The notes beneath the pieces were generated by a model. It had not been told where the DNA came from, searched no databases, and saw nothing but the letters and a program-made list of their open reading frames with translations. Positions 23,335-35,432 of a stretch of DNA of 64,000 bases are shown piece by piece. The DNA lies in NCBI RefSeq assembly GCF_002878395.1, contig NW_025825212.1:60410-124409 (forward strand), given 5' to 3'. Position 1 is the stretch's first letter, and each line of letters begins with the position of its first letter. Made by a program: the position numbers and the translations under genes. This stretch comes from Capsicum annuum (taxonomy: Eukaryota > Streptophyta > Magnoliopsida > Solanales > Solanaceae).

Positions 23335-24305
23335 AATTGTTGGTGACACTTAATAGACAATCATTGATGCTGACCCATGTCAATCCTATGTAAAAGATAT
23401 ACTTGTGCTTTGAGGGTTAATCAATTCATTTTGTCTATCGTAGACATACACTGTAGGTCGTGTATCGATTACTCTCTTGATCTTTTGTAGATCACGTAGA
23501 TAGGTATATGGTTATAGTCTTTACTTGGATGTTGTTTAAAAATGAATAATTAAATAAAAAATAATAAATTGAGAATTTCTACACATATGAAGGAGTTTAA
23601 ATAAGTCACATGATCTTGTTAGAGCTTATACAAATTAGGGGTGGTGATTGAAGGATTATTTGGATGGATAGTTGTTGAAAAATCAACATTTTCAAAGTAA
23701 TGTTTGTCAAAGCACAAATATGTTTTGAGGATGTTGATTGTATTTGATGACTACCCATCCATATACTCTTTTGATTTTGGGTGGTGATTGAAGGAGTATG
23801 TGGATGGATAAACATCAAATATAACCAACATCTTCAAAACATACTTGTGATTTGACAAACATTACTCTTAGGATATTATTTGTTCAACCACTACCCATCC
23901 ACACATACCTTAATTCACCATCCCTGATTTGTATAATCTCTAATATGATTATGTGACTTATTTAAACTCACACATATGTGTAGAATTCCACACTACATTT
24001 ATTTTTTACTTATTTATTCATTTTTAAATAATATGTTAGTAAGGGTCTATAATCATGTACCTACATCTATGATATCGATCAATGATCCAGAGATCAATCG
24101 ATGCACTACATACAGTGTAAGTCTACGGTAGAGCAATTGAATCGATGGATTCTCAAAGCACAAGTAAACTTTTTACTTAATTATTTTCTTTTTAAACATG
24201 TTATTGAGGGTTCATTGATTACGGGTGTCTATGGTAGACTTTAATATCTTGTTGATGATTACCATTGGTCATGATCGATGTTAGTCTATTAAGTGTCACC
24301 AATAG
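23335..24305. repeat. Large imperfect palindrome, foldback-like, centre near 23,790
   Basis: The outer arms share TTGGTGACACTTAATAGAC (plus at about 23340, inverse at about 24285-24304). Next come TACTTGTGCTTTGAG, the ATCGATTACTCT/ATCGATTGATCT segments and AGTTTAAATAAG (about 23590 versus 23965). The innermost parts centre on TTTGGGTGGTGATTGAAGG. The arms are about 450-480 bp with indels. Nothing coding is present, which fits a foldback or long-TIR non-autonomous DNA element. I could not define a target duplication by eye. Confidence 0.85.
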
Positions 24306-24749
24306 TTCAAACAAAATACAATTACTGTTCCAATGGTAACAAACAGCTAATTTTGTATTCCTTCAATATTAACACTTCTTTTTACTTCATATATAAAGTC
24401 TTTCATCCCTCATTATTATATTTCATCCACTTTATTTTTATTTTAAAATTCTATAATGTTTCAAGCATCTCAAACATCCAATTCTAAATAGACTCTAATT
24501 TATCATTGTGAAAATGCGGCTGCCTTAAGAATAGCACGCACAGACTCAAATTCAGGTCATAAATTATATAACTGTATAATTGATTTCAGCTAAAGAAAGG
24601 GAAAATGGCCTAAAAATAATGTTATGTGTTATAATGCTAGTATTCATTGTATGGAAAGGTGTACCATAGATGTAGTGAGATTAATAAATAAAAATGCTTA
24701 TAATTTTCCATAATGTTAATACTGTTTTTCATAGAATCATAGTAGATCA
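24306..24749. other. Left flank (target) of the nested retrotransposon locus
   Basis: AT-rich sequence without gene. Its last five bases, GATCA (24745-24749), read TGATC on the minus strand. They pair with TGATT at the other end (minus strand of 63891-63895) as a probable target duplication with one mismatch. Confidence 0.5.
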
Positions 24750-24880
24750 TGTCACGACCCAATTTTTGAGTAACGATGGTACCTACCATAACCCACCAGT
24801 AGGTAAGCCAACAATATAACCCAGAGCTAATGCAATGCGTTACCTTGGTAGAAACGTCCAACATATACACTATGGAGCAA
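24750..24880 (-). repeat. Scaffold 3' LTR, distal end fragment
   Basis: The reverse complement matches 43498-43633, including the CCTACTGGTGGGTTATGGTAGG core, and ends GGGTCGTGACA. The match stops exactly at 24880, where the first Athila-like element begins, and resumes at 34988. Confidence 0.85.
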
Positions 24881-26381
24881 CTGATATGTGAGCCTATGCT
24901 AACACATTTGAGGCTTTTAACTCTAAATAATTGTAAGATCTTGAGCAACTTTAATTGTTTTTGATTAGTTTACTTTGATTTTGCAGTAAATGTTGAGATG
25001 CAGGGGAACCAAAAATAATGGAAGCAAAAAGGCTCAAATGTAAAGCAAATAAAAGACAAGTGTGGCTGACGACATTCATGATAAGTCCTCAGCCCAGTGA
25101 TAAGCTATCAAAGACAATGCCAGCCTTCAACAGGAGATGATTTTCAGCTGGAAGAGTTGACGACATTTTGTGATGGGCCGTTAGGATAGTGATAAGGCAT
25201 CAAGGATACCGTCAGACATAGAAAGGACATGAGAATTAAAGTAGGAATGTGATGATTTTCTTGATAAGCCATCAAAATCCTGATAAGTCATCGTCGTCGT
25301 CATCAGTCTTAGACAGCAAGAGCCAAAAGTGAAGAGGAGCTGATGACATCCGTGATAAGTCATCAGACTCCTGATAAGCTATCACGAATGTCGTAGTCTA
25401 TTCCGAGGAAAAGCTGTAACCTTGCTTTTGTTATCATAATTAGAGTAAACTATTTAAAGCTTTGTTTTAGGGTTTTCTAGGGGGATTTTCTAGACATTAT
25501 TCAACACCTTGAGTTTTGGACAACACATTTTGATATTTTCTCTCTTTATTTCTTGACTTGAACAACATAACTATTTTGGAGAGATTATTATCAGTATTGT
25601 GAGATTTTTCTTTGTGATCTAATATGAGATTCACTAGCTATTATTCATCTTTGTAAATTTATCTTCCAAATCATAAATTCAATTATGTATTTTGTTCGTT
25701 ACATCATGAGTGGCTAAACTCCATTAACCTGAGTTATGGGATCTAGGGTTAGGTCTTGATGAGGTGCTAAGTATTCAAAATTCAAAAGGTGGTAGGATTT
25801 CTTCATAATTCTAAAGTTTTAACTAACATTTGTTTGTTGTAAACAGTAGACACATCAGCTTTGATTCTCTTGAGAAAGAAATCAAATATAGTAGGAAGTG
25901 AATTATCAATAGGGACTCGGAAATACATTATTTCATAATAAGCATTGCAACAAGGTTAGTTAACCTGAGGTAAAATTTGGGCAGTAAATAGAAATTCCCT
26001 AAGTCACAAGGATTAGGGAATTAAATGCTTAAGTAGGTCGAGAAACATTTAAGGATAACATCGATAAAGATAGCTTGTTATCCTACCCACCGTGAGGATC
26101 TTGAATCACTTGTAGCATCTGTCATGTACTGGAAGCCCTATTGAACATAATTCTGGTTATTTCATAAACTATTGATTTACAAACATCGAAAGTAAAGTGA
26201 CAAACAACAACTTGTTAAGCCTAAACCCCCTATTTCAAGAAACATTAAACTATCAGTGGATTAAATCGCAAACAACTTGAGTTCATGCCATATTCCCTAT
26301 GGGATTCGACCCCAACCTAGTTGGATTTTATATTGAAAATGATCGCTTACACCCATTCAAGAGTGTAATTTGAGTGTTATA
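24881..26381 (+). repeat. Athila-like element 1, 5' LTR
   Basis: About 1.5 kb, aligned base by base with 33485-34987. It begins CTGATATGTGAGCC (3' copy TTGATGTATGAGCC) and ends GTGTTATA (3' copy GCGTTATA), so the canonical TG...CA ends have decayed or shifted by a base. Four GACGACAT/GATAAG palindromic modules lie at about 25064-25398. The two LTRs differ at many positions, so the insertion is not recent. Confidence 0.9.
25064..25398. repeat. GATAAG-type palindromic modules in the 5' LTR (four)
   Basis: Each module is roughly 60 bp and follows the plan GACGACAT...GATAAGnnATCA...GATAAGCTATCA...ATGTCGTC. Approximate positions are 25064-25125, 25150-25215, 25250-25307 and 25337-25398. The same module recurs in the internal region and in the 3' LTR. 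Confidence 0.75.
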
Positions 26382-26386
26382 AAAAA

Positions 26387-26404
26387 TTGCACCATTGTCG
26401 AGGA
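26387..26404 (+). other. Primer-binding site, tRNA-Asp type (element 1)
   Basis: TTGCACCATTGTCGAGGA, six bases after the LTR. It matches 13 of 18 positions of the complement of the plant tRNA-Asp 3' end as I recall it; the five mismatches include three G-to-A and one C-to-T. Confidence 0.75.
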
Positions 26405-26509
26405 ATACGGTTGTAAGTTGAAGTTTGTATGCGCTAATTAACTGTTAGTTAAGTTTCCTATATTTATGTTTATTTGTTGTTTTTGTTTATTTGCAGGATT
26501 TTATAGTGT

Positions 26510-28966
26510 ATGCTAAGCACCAAAAGTTCTGGAGAAACATTATTACCACTAAATATGGAACCTTTATAACTAGAAAGAATGGCAGAACAGTAAGAGGCTA
26601 ACAGACTGGCAGCCTTATCTAAAGCTTAGGTGAATGTGCAAAATGTCGATCAACATGCATGACATCCAAACCCTAAGGACGAAGATTTGGGGGAGGAGGA
26701 TTTATTGAATCCTGTGGACCCACAGTGTGCAGAGCAGATAGCTGCACAGGTTCCACATAATTTTAAGACAAGATTACCAGCCATTCCAATATGATATAAA
26801 TAATGATAATGATGGTATGGACGGGGAAGGTGTAACGGGTGCAATCATTCCTCCATCATTGGCACCTAGAGCCAAATTTAACATTAAGAGCACTATGATC
26901 TAACTCCTTAATCTGAAGGGGTTGTTTGGATTCCTTCTTGGGGATGACCCCAACCTATATCTAATGAATTTTGTTACTATTTGCAAATCTTTTGATAACC
27001 CAGGAGTGGGCTAGAACGCTATCCGATTAAGGTTGTTCTCGTTGTCTTTGTCTGGGGAGGCAACATTGTGGCTGAATAAGCTTACACCTGATTCCATCTT
27101 CCACTGGATAGAATCAGAAGAAGCATTCCTAGAATAGTTTTTTCCACAATCTAGGAGGGTACAGTTGAGAGACGAGATCAGCAACTTTAGAAAGCTCCCT
27201 CCTGAAACTTTGTATGAGACATGGGAGAGATTCAAGAAGAAGCTGAAACAGTGTCCGAACCACAATATGATAGACCTACACTTGATGGAGACTTTGTACA
27301 GACCCCTAAACTCTATAACAAAGCTGATTGTAGATAATGTTACTGGTAGTTCATTTGTTGATCTGCCTTTTCACGATGCCTCAGATATACTGAATAGGAT
27401 GACCAAACAGAGTCGGTCTTGGCATACCAGGGAGTCTGTGGTATCAATCCCTACTATTTTTGTTGGTATTTATGCTGAACAACGTAGGAGAGTTGAGTAA
27501 AGAGAACAAGACATAGCCCATCTAAAGACTCAGATGGATTTGCTCACCAAACACTTATTATCGGGGAAGACTGAGAAAGTGTAGGCTGTAACATCTCAAG
27601 ACCAAGTTGATGTGGAGCCTAAAGAAGAGGCAAATTATGTTAATAATCAGGGGGTTTTCGAGGTAATAGCCAAAGAAATTAAGGTTGGAACTTTTATGAC
27701 AAGCGTGGTTACAAAGATAGGGAGCAGGGAAATTGGAGAAGCAATAGTGATAGGAGTGGTTTATATGTTCCTCCTAGAAATCGGGAAGCTGCTGCAACTA
27801 GTTCTTGAAAGATGTCCATGAAGGACATGATAGAGAAGTTGTTGAAGGGATTTGAGGCCACCAACTCTGGTGTAACCACCATGAAGACCTATCTGACATC
27901 CATCAGTCAGTTGGTGCACTCGCACTCTACTGCAATCAAATAGTTAGAGCAGCAGATGAGCCAACTTTCTGCTGCAGTCAACCAGAAGAAGAGCAAAGCG
28001 TTACCAAGTGATATAGTTCAGAATCCACGGAATGATGGCTCATGCATAGCAATTACCACTAGGAGTGGTAAGATCTTACCAGGCCCTTCTGGGGGAAAAT
28101 TTGTAGATGGTGAGGTAGTTGTTGATGAATTCGAAGAAAATAATCCAGAGGAGTATGAGAAGCTGGATAGTTCTTTTGATGCTTCAGAGAAGAAAAAAGA
28201 GAAGGAAGAAGAAGTGGTGTTGAAAACTACCCAAGACCACCACCTCCCTTTCCTCAATGGTTGAAGAAAAAAATTGATGATGCAAAATTCAAAAAATTAT
28301 GGCAATGCTCAAGCAATTGACAATAAATGTGCCTTTGGTTGAGGCACTTGAGCAAATGCCAGGATAAGCGAAGTTCATGAAAGACCTTGTGACCAAGAAA
28401 CAAAAGGTTAGCCCTGAGCCAGTGGACAACCTTCTCAATTGTGGCGCTATCTCTACAAGGTCTTTAGTACAAAAAAGGCAGATCCTGGAGCGTCTACCAT
28501 TCAATGTACTATTGGTTCCATAAAATTCACAAAAACACTATGTGATCTAGGAGCTAGTATAAACCTAATGCCACTTGTTGTATACAAGAAATTGGGATTG
28601 GGGGAGCCTACCCCAATGAATATACGATTGGTGATGGCAGATAGGTCTGTGAAGCGACCTGTGGGCATATTACACGATGTTTTGGTAAAGGTAGCCGACT
28701 TCATTCTGCCTACTGATTTTGTAGTCCTAGATTGTGAAGTAGATTTTAACGTACCCATCATCTTGGGTAGGCCACTACTTGAAACTGAGAGAGTGATAGT
28801 AGACATGGAGTTGAACCAACTAAAGTTTAGATTCAATGACAAAGAAGCATACTTCAAAATACACTCATCTATGACTCAGCAAAAAGAGATGAGTCTTTTC
28901 TCAATCGTTGATGTATTCTATGATGATGGTAAAGAGGTATCAACAGGTTGTCTTAGCAAAGTCTGA
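26510..28966 (+). pseudogene. gag-protease polyprotein of Athila-like element 1
   Basis: Starts at ATG 26510. Readable blocks in order: MLSTKSSGETLLPLNMEPL; the retrotransposon gag domain (FDNPGVG at about 26990, LSLSGEATLWLNKLTPDSI, VQLRDEISNFRKLPPETLYE, FKKKLKQCPNHNM); LEQQMSQLSAAVNQKK; the linker AITTRSGKILPGPS at about 28050; then the aspartic protease with active site CDLGASINLMPL at about 28540, MADRSVKRPVGI and VPIILGRPLL at about 28750. It ends with TGA at 28964-28966. Several in-frame stops replace expected Gln codons, and there are frame changes near 28260 and 28440. The protease active-site Asp-Leu-Gly-Ala is intact. In virus-like particles gag packages RNA and the protease matures gag; this copy is broken. 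Pol should follow but does not. Confidence 0.85.
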
Positions 28967-30108
28967 GTAGTCAAGACAACCAAGTCGTGCTGCGACAGTA
29001 AATCAGGCTCTATTGGGAGGCAACCCAAAATTTTTATATTCCCGTAAAGTGTTTATTTTAATAGTTAGGATTTAGTATAGAGAAGGTGAAAAATAAGGAG
29101 GTCAGCTGAAAGTTCATGACGGTATTTTTGATAAGCCGTCACAACTGTGATAAGCTATCAAAAATGTCATCAAAGAGGCCAAATTTAAGGCAGTTTCTGT
29201 TAAGGATGACGACATCTGTGATAAGCTATCACACTTGTGATAATACTTCACAAGATGTTGTCAAGAAAATCCAACCCGGCCCATAGTCGAACCTCCTCAT
29301 GTTCCCGCCTGTCTAAGTTTCTTTCCTTCCTTAGTTTATTTCTTTATTTACTTAGTTTATTTACTTACTCCTTACAAATATTTTCCCAAAGTTAATCAAG
29401 AAAAACATCTTCCTTGTGAGTGTTGGATTTGAAAGCAAAATCAACAACCTTTTCCATTCTCCAATTACCCCTCTAAATCGTGTGAACAAGTGAAATCGCC
29501 TACCAGGTATGCCCAAAATTCAAATTTTCTTTTCAAGTGGTAAGTGATAGTTGATGATAACCTAAGTTCCCAAGAAGCTTGAACCAAGTTCAACTTGTAA
29601 AAAGGGGATAAAATCAGAACTAGGGTTTGCTGTGCAATCCTAAAGCTTTTAAGTTCAACTAAAAAAAATAGAATTCAAGTGAATTTTGAGAAATAATGGG
29701 ACCAAAAATTGAGTTAAATTCAAAAGTGGGGTTCTAATAAGAGTTGACGACAGACATGATAAGCTATCACAACTGTGATGGCTTATCAGAAATATCATCA
29801 AAGGCTTCTAAGAATGAAGTGGGTCCTATTTAGAAAAGATGACATTTTGTGATAGGCTATCAAGGTTGTGATGGCTTATTAGAAATGTTGTTAGAAGTTG
29901 ATGAAATTATATGAGTTTTGTCTAACGCTGAAGACAATTAGGATAAGCTATCACAGTCGTGATGGCTTATCAAGAAATGTCATCACACTTGGAACCTGAA
30001 GCATGAATGAGCCTTCTCAAAGGATGTGAAGCTTAAATGATTAATATGTTTGTGTTTAGGCTCTTGAAGATTGACTAATGGTTTTTATATTGCTATAGGA
30101 ACCCTATA
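28967..30108. repeat. Post-protease region of element 1 with conserved junction and five palindromic modules
   Basis: Immediately after the protease stop comes GTAGTCAAGACAACCAAGTC, then TTGGGAGGCAACCCAA (about 29015-29030), a motif I associate with the region 3' of pol in Athila elements. Palindromic GATAAG modules follow at about 29111-29171, 29206-29264, 29742-29803, 29838-29893 and 29930-29977. No open frame of note. Confidence 0.7.
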
Positions 30109-32110
30109 ATGGCACCCAAAGAAAAGAGCCCTATGCTTACAAAAAAGGAATAATAGAAAAGTGTACGCCGGAGACTCATCGATGAGGAGTCTGATTATGA
30201 AAAGGAAGAGCCTCTGCTCTGGAAGCGAAAGAAGAAGTAAAGTCCAAAAGTGCCCTCACCACCAAAACCAATTAAGGTGGAGGATAGTAAGGACACTGAA
30301 ACAACAACAGCTTCTGAGCAGGAGGCATCTGAACATTCTGAACATGAGTAGCATGAGTCTAAACATACTGAATTTAAAGAGAAAGAACATAAAGAGTCTG
30401 AGGGAACAACATCTGAATCCTCTTCCACTGAACAACAAGATGATGAGGAGTCTCCAATTCGGGCAACACTTATCAAATGTAAGAACCCCAAAGTTCGAGA
30501 TAATTCTAGATGGCAAATTCCCAAGACAGAGGATATCTTCACTGATGGGCTCCACAGAACTGATAGAAAAAGGACTAAAAGACCGATTCAGGAAGAAAAG
30601 AGGATTATCACCAAAGGTATGTGTAGGTATCCTGAAGTAGAACAGAAATTCCAAGAGTACGGCTTGGGATGGACTACAAAAGGGGGAAGCTCATTTTGCC
30701 CTGCACTGGTCTGAGAGTTTTACGTGAACTACCAGGCTCAGTTGGAAAACATGTGTAGGTCAGGAGAAAGAGTTGCAGACCAGCCCCTGTTGGAGAGAGT
30801 TCAGGTAAGGGGTGTAAGGTTTGATATCTTAATCAGAACCATCAATAGGTTCTTGCATGGCCCCAACTTTACTCCTCAGGCCACTTCACCATCATTCTAT
30901 GCTCAGATTAAAAATCGAGCAAATCAACGTCCATGGTTGGCCAATATCATAGCTGAAGGGGAACCAACATGGGTAACCAACCCAAATCAGAGAATCTATA
31001 AGTCCTCTTTGACTCAAGAGGCAAAGTTTTCGTGGGGGATAATGCGTATCTGGTTGATGCCCATTGATGGAGACAAGCATGGTGCAGCAGCTTCCCCTAA
31101 ATTTTAGGGAAATCATTGCTGATGAGATAAAGATTAGAATGTCGAGAACCGACACTGCTTATCCTTTCCCTTGTCTTATCATAGAGTTATGCAGAGCTGC
31201 TAATATGCCAGAGATTACAGGGGTTGATGATGACGTCCCTTCTCAAAAACTCACAACCCCATACAGTATGATAAAAAATAGCCAGGACTAAGAATTGATA
31301 GAGGTGCAGAGGTAACAGCAGACCCTCCAATGATAGATGCCGATTCAGCACCTAATGTAAAAGTGCAAGATTCTAAGACTGCGCAGCCAACTTTTTCAGC
31401 ACAGGCAGGTTCAGTGCCTGAGAATGAACCCAATCCCTTAGCTTTTACAACATTAGTAGGATTTGCATTTCATACAATCAATATTATAAAAGTTGACAAA
31501 CAAGCCAAATAGCGTGAGGCACAGCTTCATGCCTTTGCCAAACAGTTTTTTGCTGCAGTAGAAAAGAGAATCAAGGCTGCTCTTGAGCCTTTTATAACTT
31601 TTCCTGGATGGGTTGCAGATTTGGAGAATTGATTTGATACACGAGCAAAATAAATGTCAGGGGATGATCTAGCTAAATCCAGAGCAGCTTTGAATAAGGT
31701 AAAGGCAGATGTTAGGGTGTTGCAGCAGCACCAATTTATGGTGCGAACAGATTCGGCTATGTATGAATTAGAGAAAGAAATTCCAATGCTTGATCATACT
31801 GGAGATTCACTAAATAAAAAGAAGAAGAACGGGGAGAAGAAGGGAAAAGATAAGTAAGAAGACCCTGACAGCGAGGAAGAAAAAAGAGTGAAAAAGAAGG
31901 CAAAAAAAAGGCCAAAAAAGAGGAGTTGAAGAAAGCAAAATGAAGTCCTGAATAGACAATAAGAGATGGGAGGAGGCTTTAAAAGCCAGAACTGCAGGTG
32001 CCTCATCTATCAGACCCCCTACCACTGTAAGTCCAGAAGCTCCCAATGAAGAAAAGGTAGCAGATGATGCAGCAGCAGCAGGGTCAAAAACCCATGACCC
32101 CCAATCTTGA
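30109..32110 (+). pseudogene. Third ORF of element 1, putative plant transposon protein family
   Basis: Starts ATGGCACCCAAAGAAAAG at 30109. The N-terminal third is rich in Lys, Glu and Ser. The core is EQKFQEYGLGW at about 30645, EFYVNYQAQLENM, VRGVRFDILIRTINRFLHG (about 30804-30860), IIAEGEPTWV and WGIMRIWLMPIDGD, matching my memory of the domain named putative plant transposon protein (PF20167) often seen in Solanaceae retroelements. The C-terminal part has ELEKEIPML, a long Lys/Glu tract (about 31815-31920) and ends HDPQS followed by TGA at 32108-32110. Stops and frame changes occur throughout (for example near 30713 and 31290). Its role is unknown; its position, 3' of where pol should be, is that of the env-like ORF of Athila elements. 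Confidence 0.7.
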
Positions 32111-33484
32111 GTCATTCCAGGTATACTCTAACCCTTAGTTTAGCTTTATTTTTAATTTTAAGTTGAGGGTGTAGGGTAGGATGTTGTTGTAACAATTTTT
32201 GGTAGATAATTAGGAGTAATATAGGTACGTAAGGCAGTTAGCTTATTTTGTGACTTTTAAGCACCTCTCCATTGATCTAAGTTTATGATTGTGTGAATTT
32301 CATTAATCTATGACTGCGGTGCATCTTTTTGTGGCATTAGTCTAGTAGCTTAACGATTTTTGCAGAACAAATTGCATGAATCAGATAAGTAGTGATATAC
32401 GATGTAGTTGTGTGCCATGTGTGTATGAGGTCTTACTCAGCTCCTGCTATGTGTTGAATCTAGAACTTGCCCTATTAGTCCGACCTAGGTTTTAAGATAG
32501 GGGTTAGGAAAGGATCATATGCCATGTTTGATTGTGACCCACTTTCAGAATAAATGACCTTCCTAATGTGAATAATATCCCTTGGTCCCTAATTTGAGTC
32601 TATATGCCTGTTTCTTTTTGTGAAACCTCTCACCTTCCCATTTACCTCACAATGAACCTCTTCTGTCCCTAGTCCTCCTTAGACACTGTGCACCTGACTT
32701 AGGAAGACAAACTAAGTTGAGGGTGGCTATTATAGGGGTACATGATGCAAAATGATCATGAAGAGAGGTAGAATAAGAGAAAAGAATAAAAAGTTGGGTG
32801 CGGTGAAAAAGGAATAATAAAAAAGAAAGTTGTGTTAAAGATGATAAACAGATAGTATGATGATTGAAAAGACCGCATCCATCTTGAGCATGTGTGATCA
32901 ATAAAAGAGAGGAAGAAAAGAAGGTTGATAAGTGAAATCCTAAGATTTTAGTGTAGTGTCAAGGAGGCATAGTCACTATAAAATATCCATGAATAACATA
33001 CCAGCCCTGACCTATGTTTCAAGCTTAAGAAAAGTCCTATAGTGATCCTAACTGACCTGTATGAAGACTTGGGTACTGACTTCAAAGGAAAGCCTATGGA
33101 ATTTGACATGAAGTGTTTGGAACTTCATTTTTAGAGCGAGTCTTGTGATTGTCCCTATATATATGTATATGAATTCTGATATGAGTGAAAAAGGGATTTC
33201 TTTATTGTGAGGGCACACTGGGTATATTGCTAGTCACTGACTTGTTCATATAGTGTGATCTTGGTATGGCATGGTTATTATTGCTGAATTTTTGCCGCAT
33301 CTTGATTCTGGTGAGTAGCATGGGTGTTCTTCAAAACATCAACAGTGAGTTTTAAATTGACTGACCATGGAGATGGTTAATGTATTCTGAACTAATATGA
33401 GTAGTTAGCTGCCAAAGTGTACTTTGTATTCTCTTAGTTATATCATGGTTGCTTGAGGAAAAGCAATTGTTTAAGTTGAGGGTG
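32111..33484. other. 3' untranslated region of element 1, with purine-rich tract
   Basis: Non-coding. TAAGTTGAGGGTG occurs at about 32160, a similar CTAAGTTGAGGGTGG at about 32713, and the actual tract AAGTTGAGGGTG at 33473-33484 lies directly against the 3' LTR and is the likely polypurine tract priming plus-strand synthesis. The minus-strand open frame 32647-32901 is not supported. Confidence 0.65.
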
Positions 33485-34987
33485 TTGATGTATGAGCCTA
33501 TGCTAACACATTTGAGGCTTTTAACTCTAAATAATTGTAAGATCTTGAGCAACTTTAGTTGTTTTTGATTAGTTTACTTTGATTTTGCAGTGTATGTTGA
33601 GATGCAGGGGAACAAAAAATAATGGACGCAAAAAGGCTGAAATGTGAAGCAAATAAAAGACAAGTATGGCTGACGACATTCATGATAAGTTATCAGCCTA
33701 GTGATAAGCTATCAAACATAACATCAGCCTTAAATAAGATATAAGTCTCAGCTGGAAGATTTGATGATATTTTGTGATAGGCCGTTAGGATGGTGATAAG
33801 GCATAAAGGATAACGTCACACGTAGACAGGACATGAGAATTGGAGAAGGAATGTGACAATGTTCTTGATAAGCCATCAAAATTTTGATAATCTGTCATCG
33901 TCGTCATCAATCTTAGACAGCAAGAGCCAAAATTGAAGAGGAGCTGACGACATCCATGATAAGTCGTCAGAGTCCTGATAAGCTATCATGGATGTCGTCG
34001 TTTATTCCAAGAAAAAGCTGTAACCTTGATTTTGTTCCCATAATTAGGGTAAACTATTTAAAGCTTTGTTTTAGGTTTTTCTAGGGGTATTTTCCAAACA
34101 TTATTCGACACCTTGAGTTTTGGACAACACATTTTGATATTTTCTCTCTTTACTTCTTGACTTGAACAACAAAACTATTTTGGAGAGATTATTATCTGTA
34201 TTGTGGGATTTTTCCTTTGTGATCTAATCTGCAATTCACTAGATACTATTCATCTCTGTAATTTTATCTTTCAAATCATGAATTCAATTATGTGTTTCGT
34301 TTGTTACATCATGAGTGGCTAAACTCCATTAATCTAAGTTATGGGATCTAGGGTTAGGTCTTGATGAGGTGCTAAGTATTAAAGATTCAAAAGGTTGTAG
34401 GATTCCTTGATAATTCTAAAGTTTTAACTAATGTTTGTTGATTGCAAACTGTAACCACACCTTCTTTGATTTGCTAGAAAAAGAAATCAAATATAGTAGG
34501 AAGTGAATTATCAACAGGGACTCGAAAATACTTCATTTAATAATCAGCATTGTAACAAGGTTGGTTAACCTAAGGTAAAATCTGGGCAGTAAATAGAAAT
34601 TCCCTAAGTCTGCGAGGATTAGGGAATTAAATGCTTAAGTAGGTCGAGAAACATTTAAGCATAACATCGATAAAGATAGCTTATTATCCTACCCACCGTG
34701 AGGATCTTGAATCACTTGTAGCATATGTCATGTACCGGAAGCCCTAGTGAACATAATTCTGGTTATTTCATAAACTCTTGATTTACAAACACCGAAAGTA
34801 AAGTGACAAACAACAACTTGTTAAGCCTAAACCCCCCATTTCAGGAAACATTAAACTATCAGTGGATTAAACCGCAAACAACTTGAGTTCACACCATATT
34901 TCCTGTGAGATTCAACCCCAACCTAGTTGGGTTTTATATTGACAATGATCACTTACACCTATTCAAGAGTGAAATTTGTGCGTTATA
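33485..34987 (+). repeat. Athila-like element 1, 3' LTR
   Basis: Pairs with 24881-26381. It contains the same four palindromic modules at about 33668-34000 and the same ATTCAAGAGTG segment near the end. Followed by the target copy AGCAA. Confidence 0.9.
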
Positions 34988-35403
34988 AGCAAAACAATAT
35001 AACAACAATATTTCACAAACGAAACGACAATCATTTGAATACCAATCCCATGACCTGATAGTATAAGTACAAGAGCAACTCTAAATCTGATAATAGAAAT
35101 TATAATTCAAAGTCTGGCAACTTAAATAGTCTTATACAATTGTCTCGAATACAAAAGACAAGTAAAGCTAGAAGGGCAAGAGGGAAAATCAATCTCCAAT
35201 AGCTCACCCTATCTTCTAATGATCAACACGGCATGATCTCGACTCAACGGCAGCAACTAGAACTCGGGTCTGCACCAAAAAGGTACAGAAGTTAAGTATG
35301 AGTACCAAAACTTGGGTACTCAATAGGCATTATCGGCCGACTGAGCTCAAATATAATGTAAAGACGATATAAAGTAAGACAATGATCTTAAAGCCTAGGG
35401 GTA

Positions 35404-35432
35404 GGATCGAACCTGGATCTGCTTTGATACCA
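35404..35432 (-). other. PBS-like sequence inside the scaffold 3' LTR
   Basis: Twenty-nine bases that on the minus strand begin TGGTATCAAAGC and end GGTTCGATCC, complementary to the 3' end and T-arm of initiator tRNA-Met. It follows an internal CTTGTTACA that looks like an LTR terminus. The 5' LTR has the same at 43063-43091, so it belongs to the LTR itself. Confidence 0.7.

Larger units (their letters stand above)
24881..34987 (+). mobile_element. Athila-like LTR retrotransposon 1, non-autonomous (no pol)
   Basis: A complete 10.1-kb element has LTRs at 24881-26381 and 33485-34987, tRNA-Asp-type PBS, gag-protease, a third ORF and a purine-rich tract. Flanking AGCAA is duplicated at 24876-24880 and 34988-34992. 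The empty site is visible in the other scaffold LTR (around 43498-43505, minus sense AGTCA), which confirms the junctions. No reverse transcriptase, RNase H or integrase segment is present. Confidence 0.9.

Noticed and set aside
30161..30640. 159-codon Lys/Arg/Ser-rich open frame
   Set aside because: Out of frame with the third ORF of element 1; the Glu/Ser-rich frame continuing to the transposon-protein domain is the better reading.
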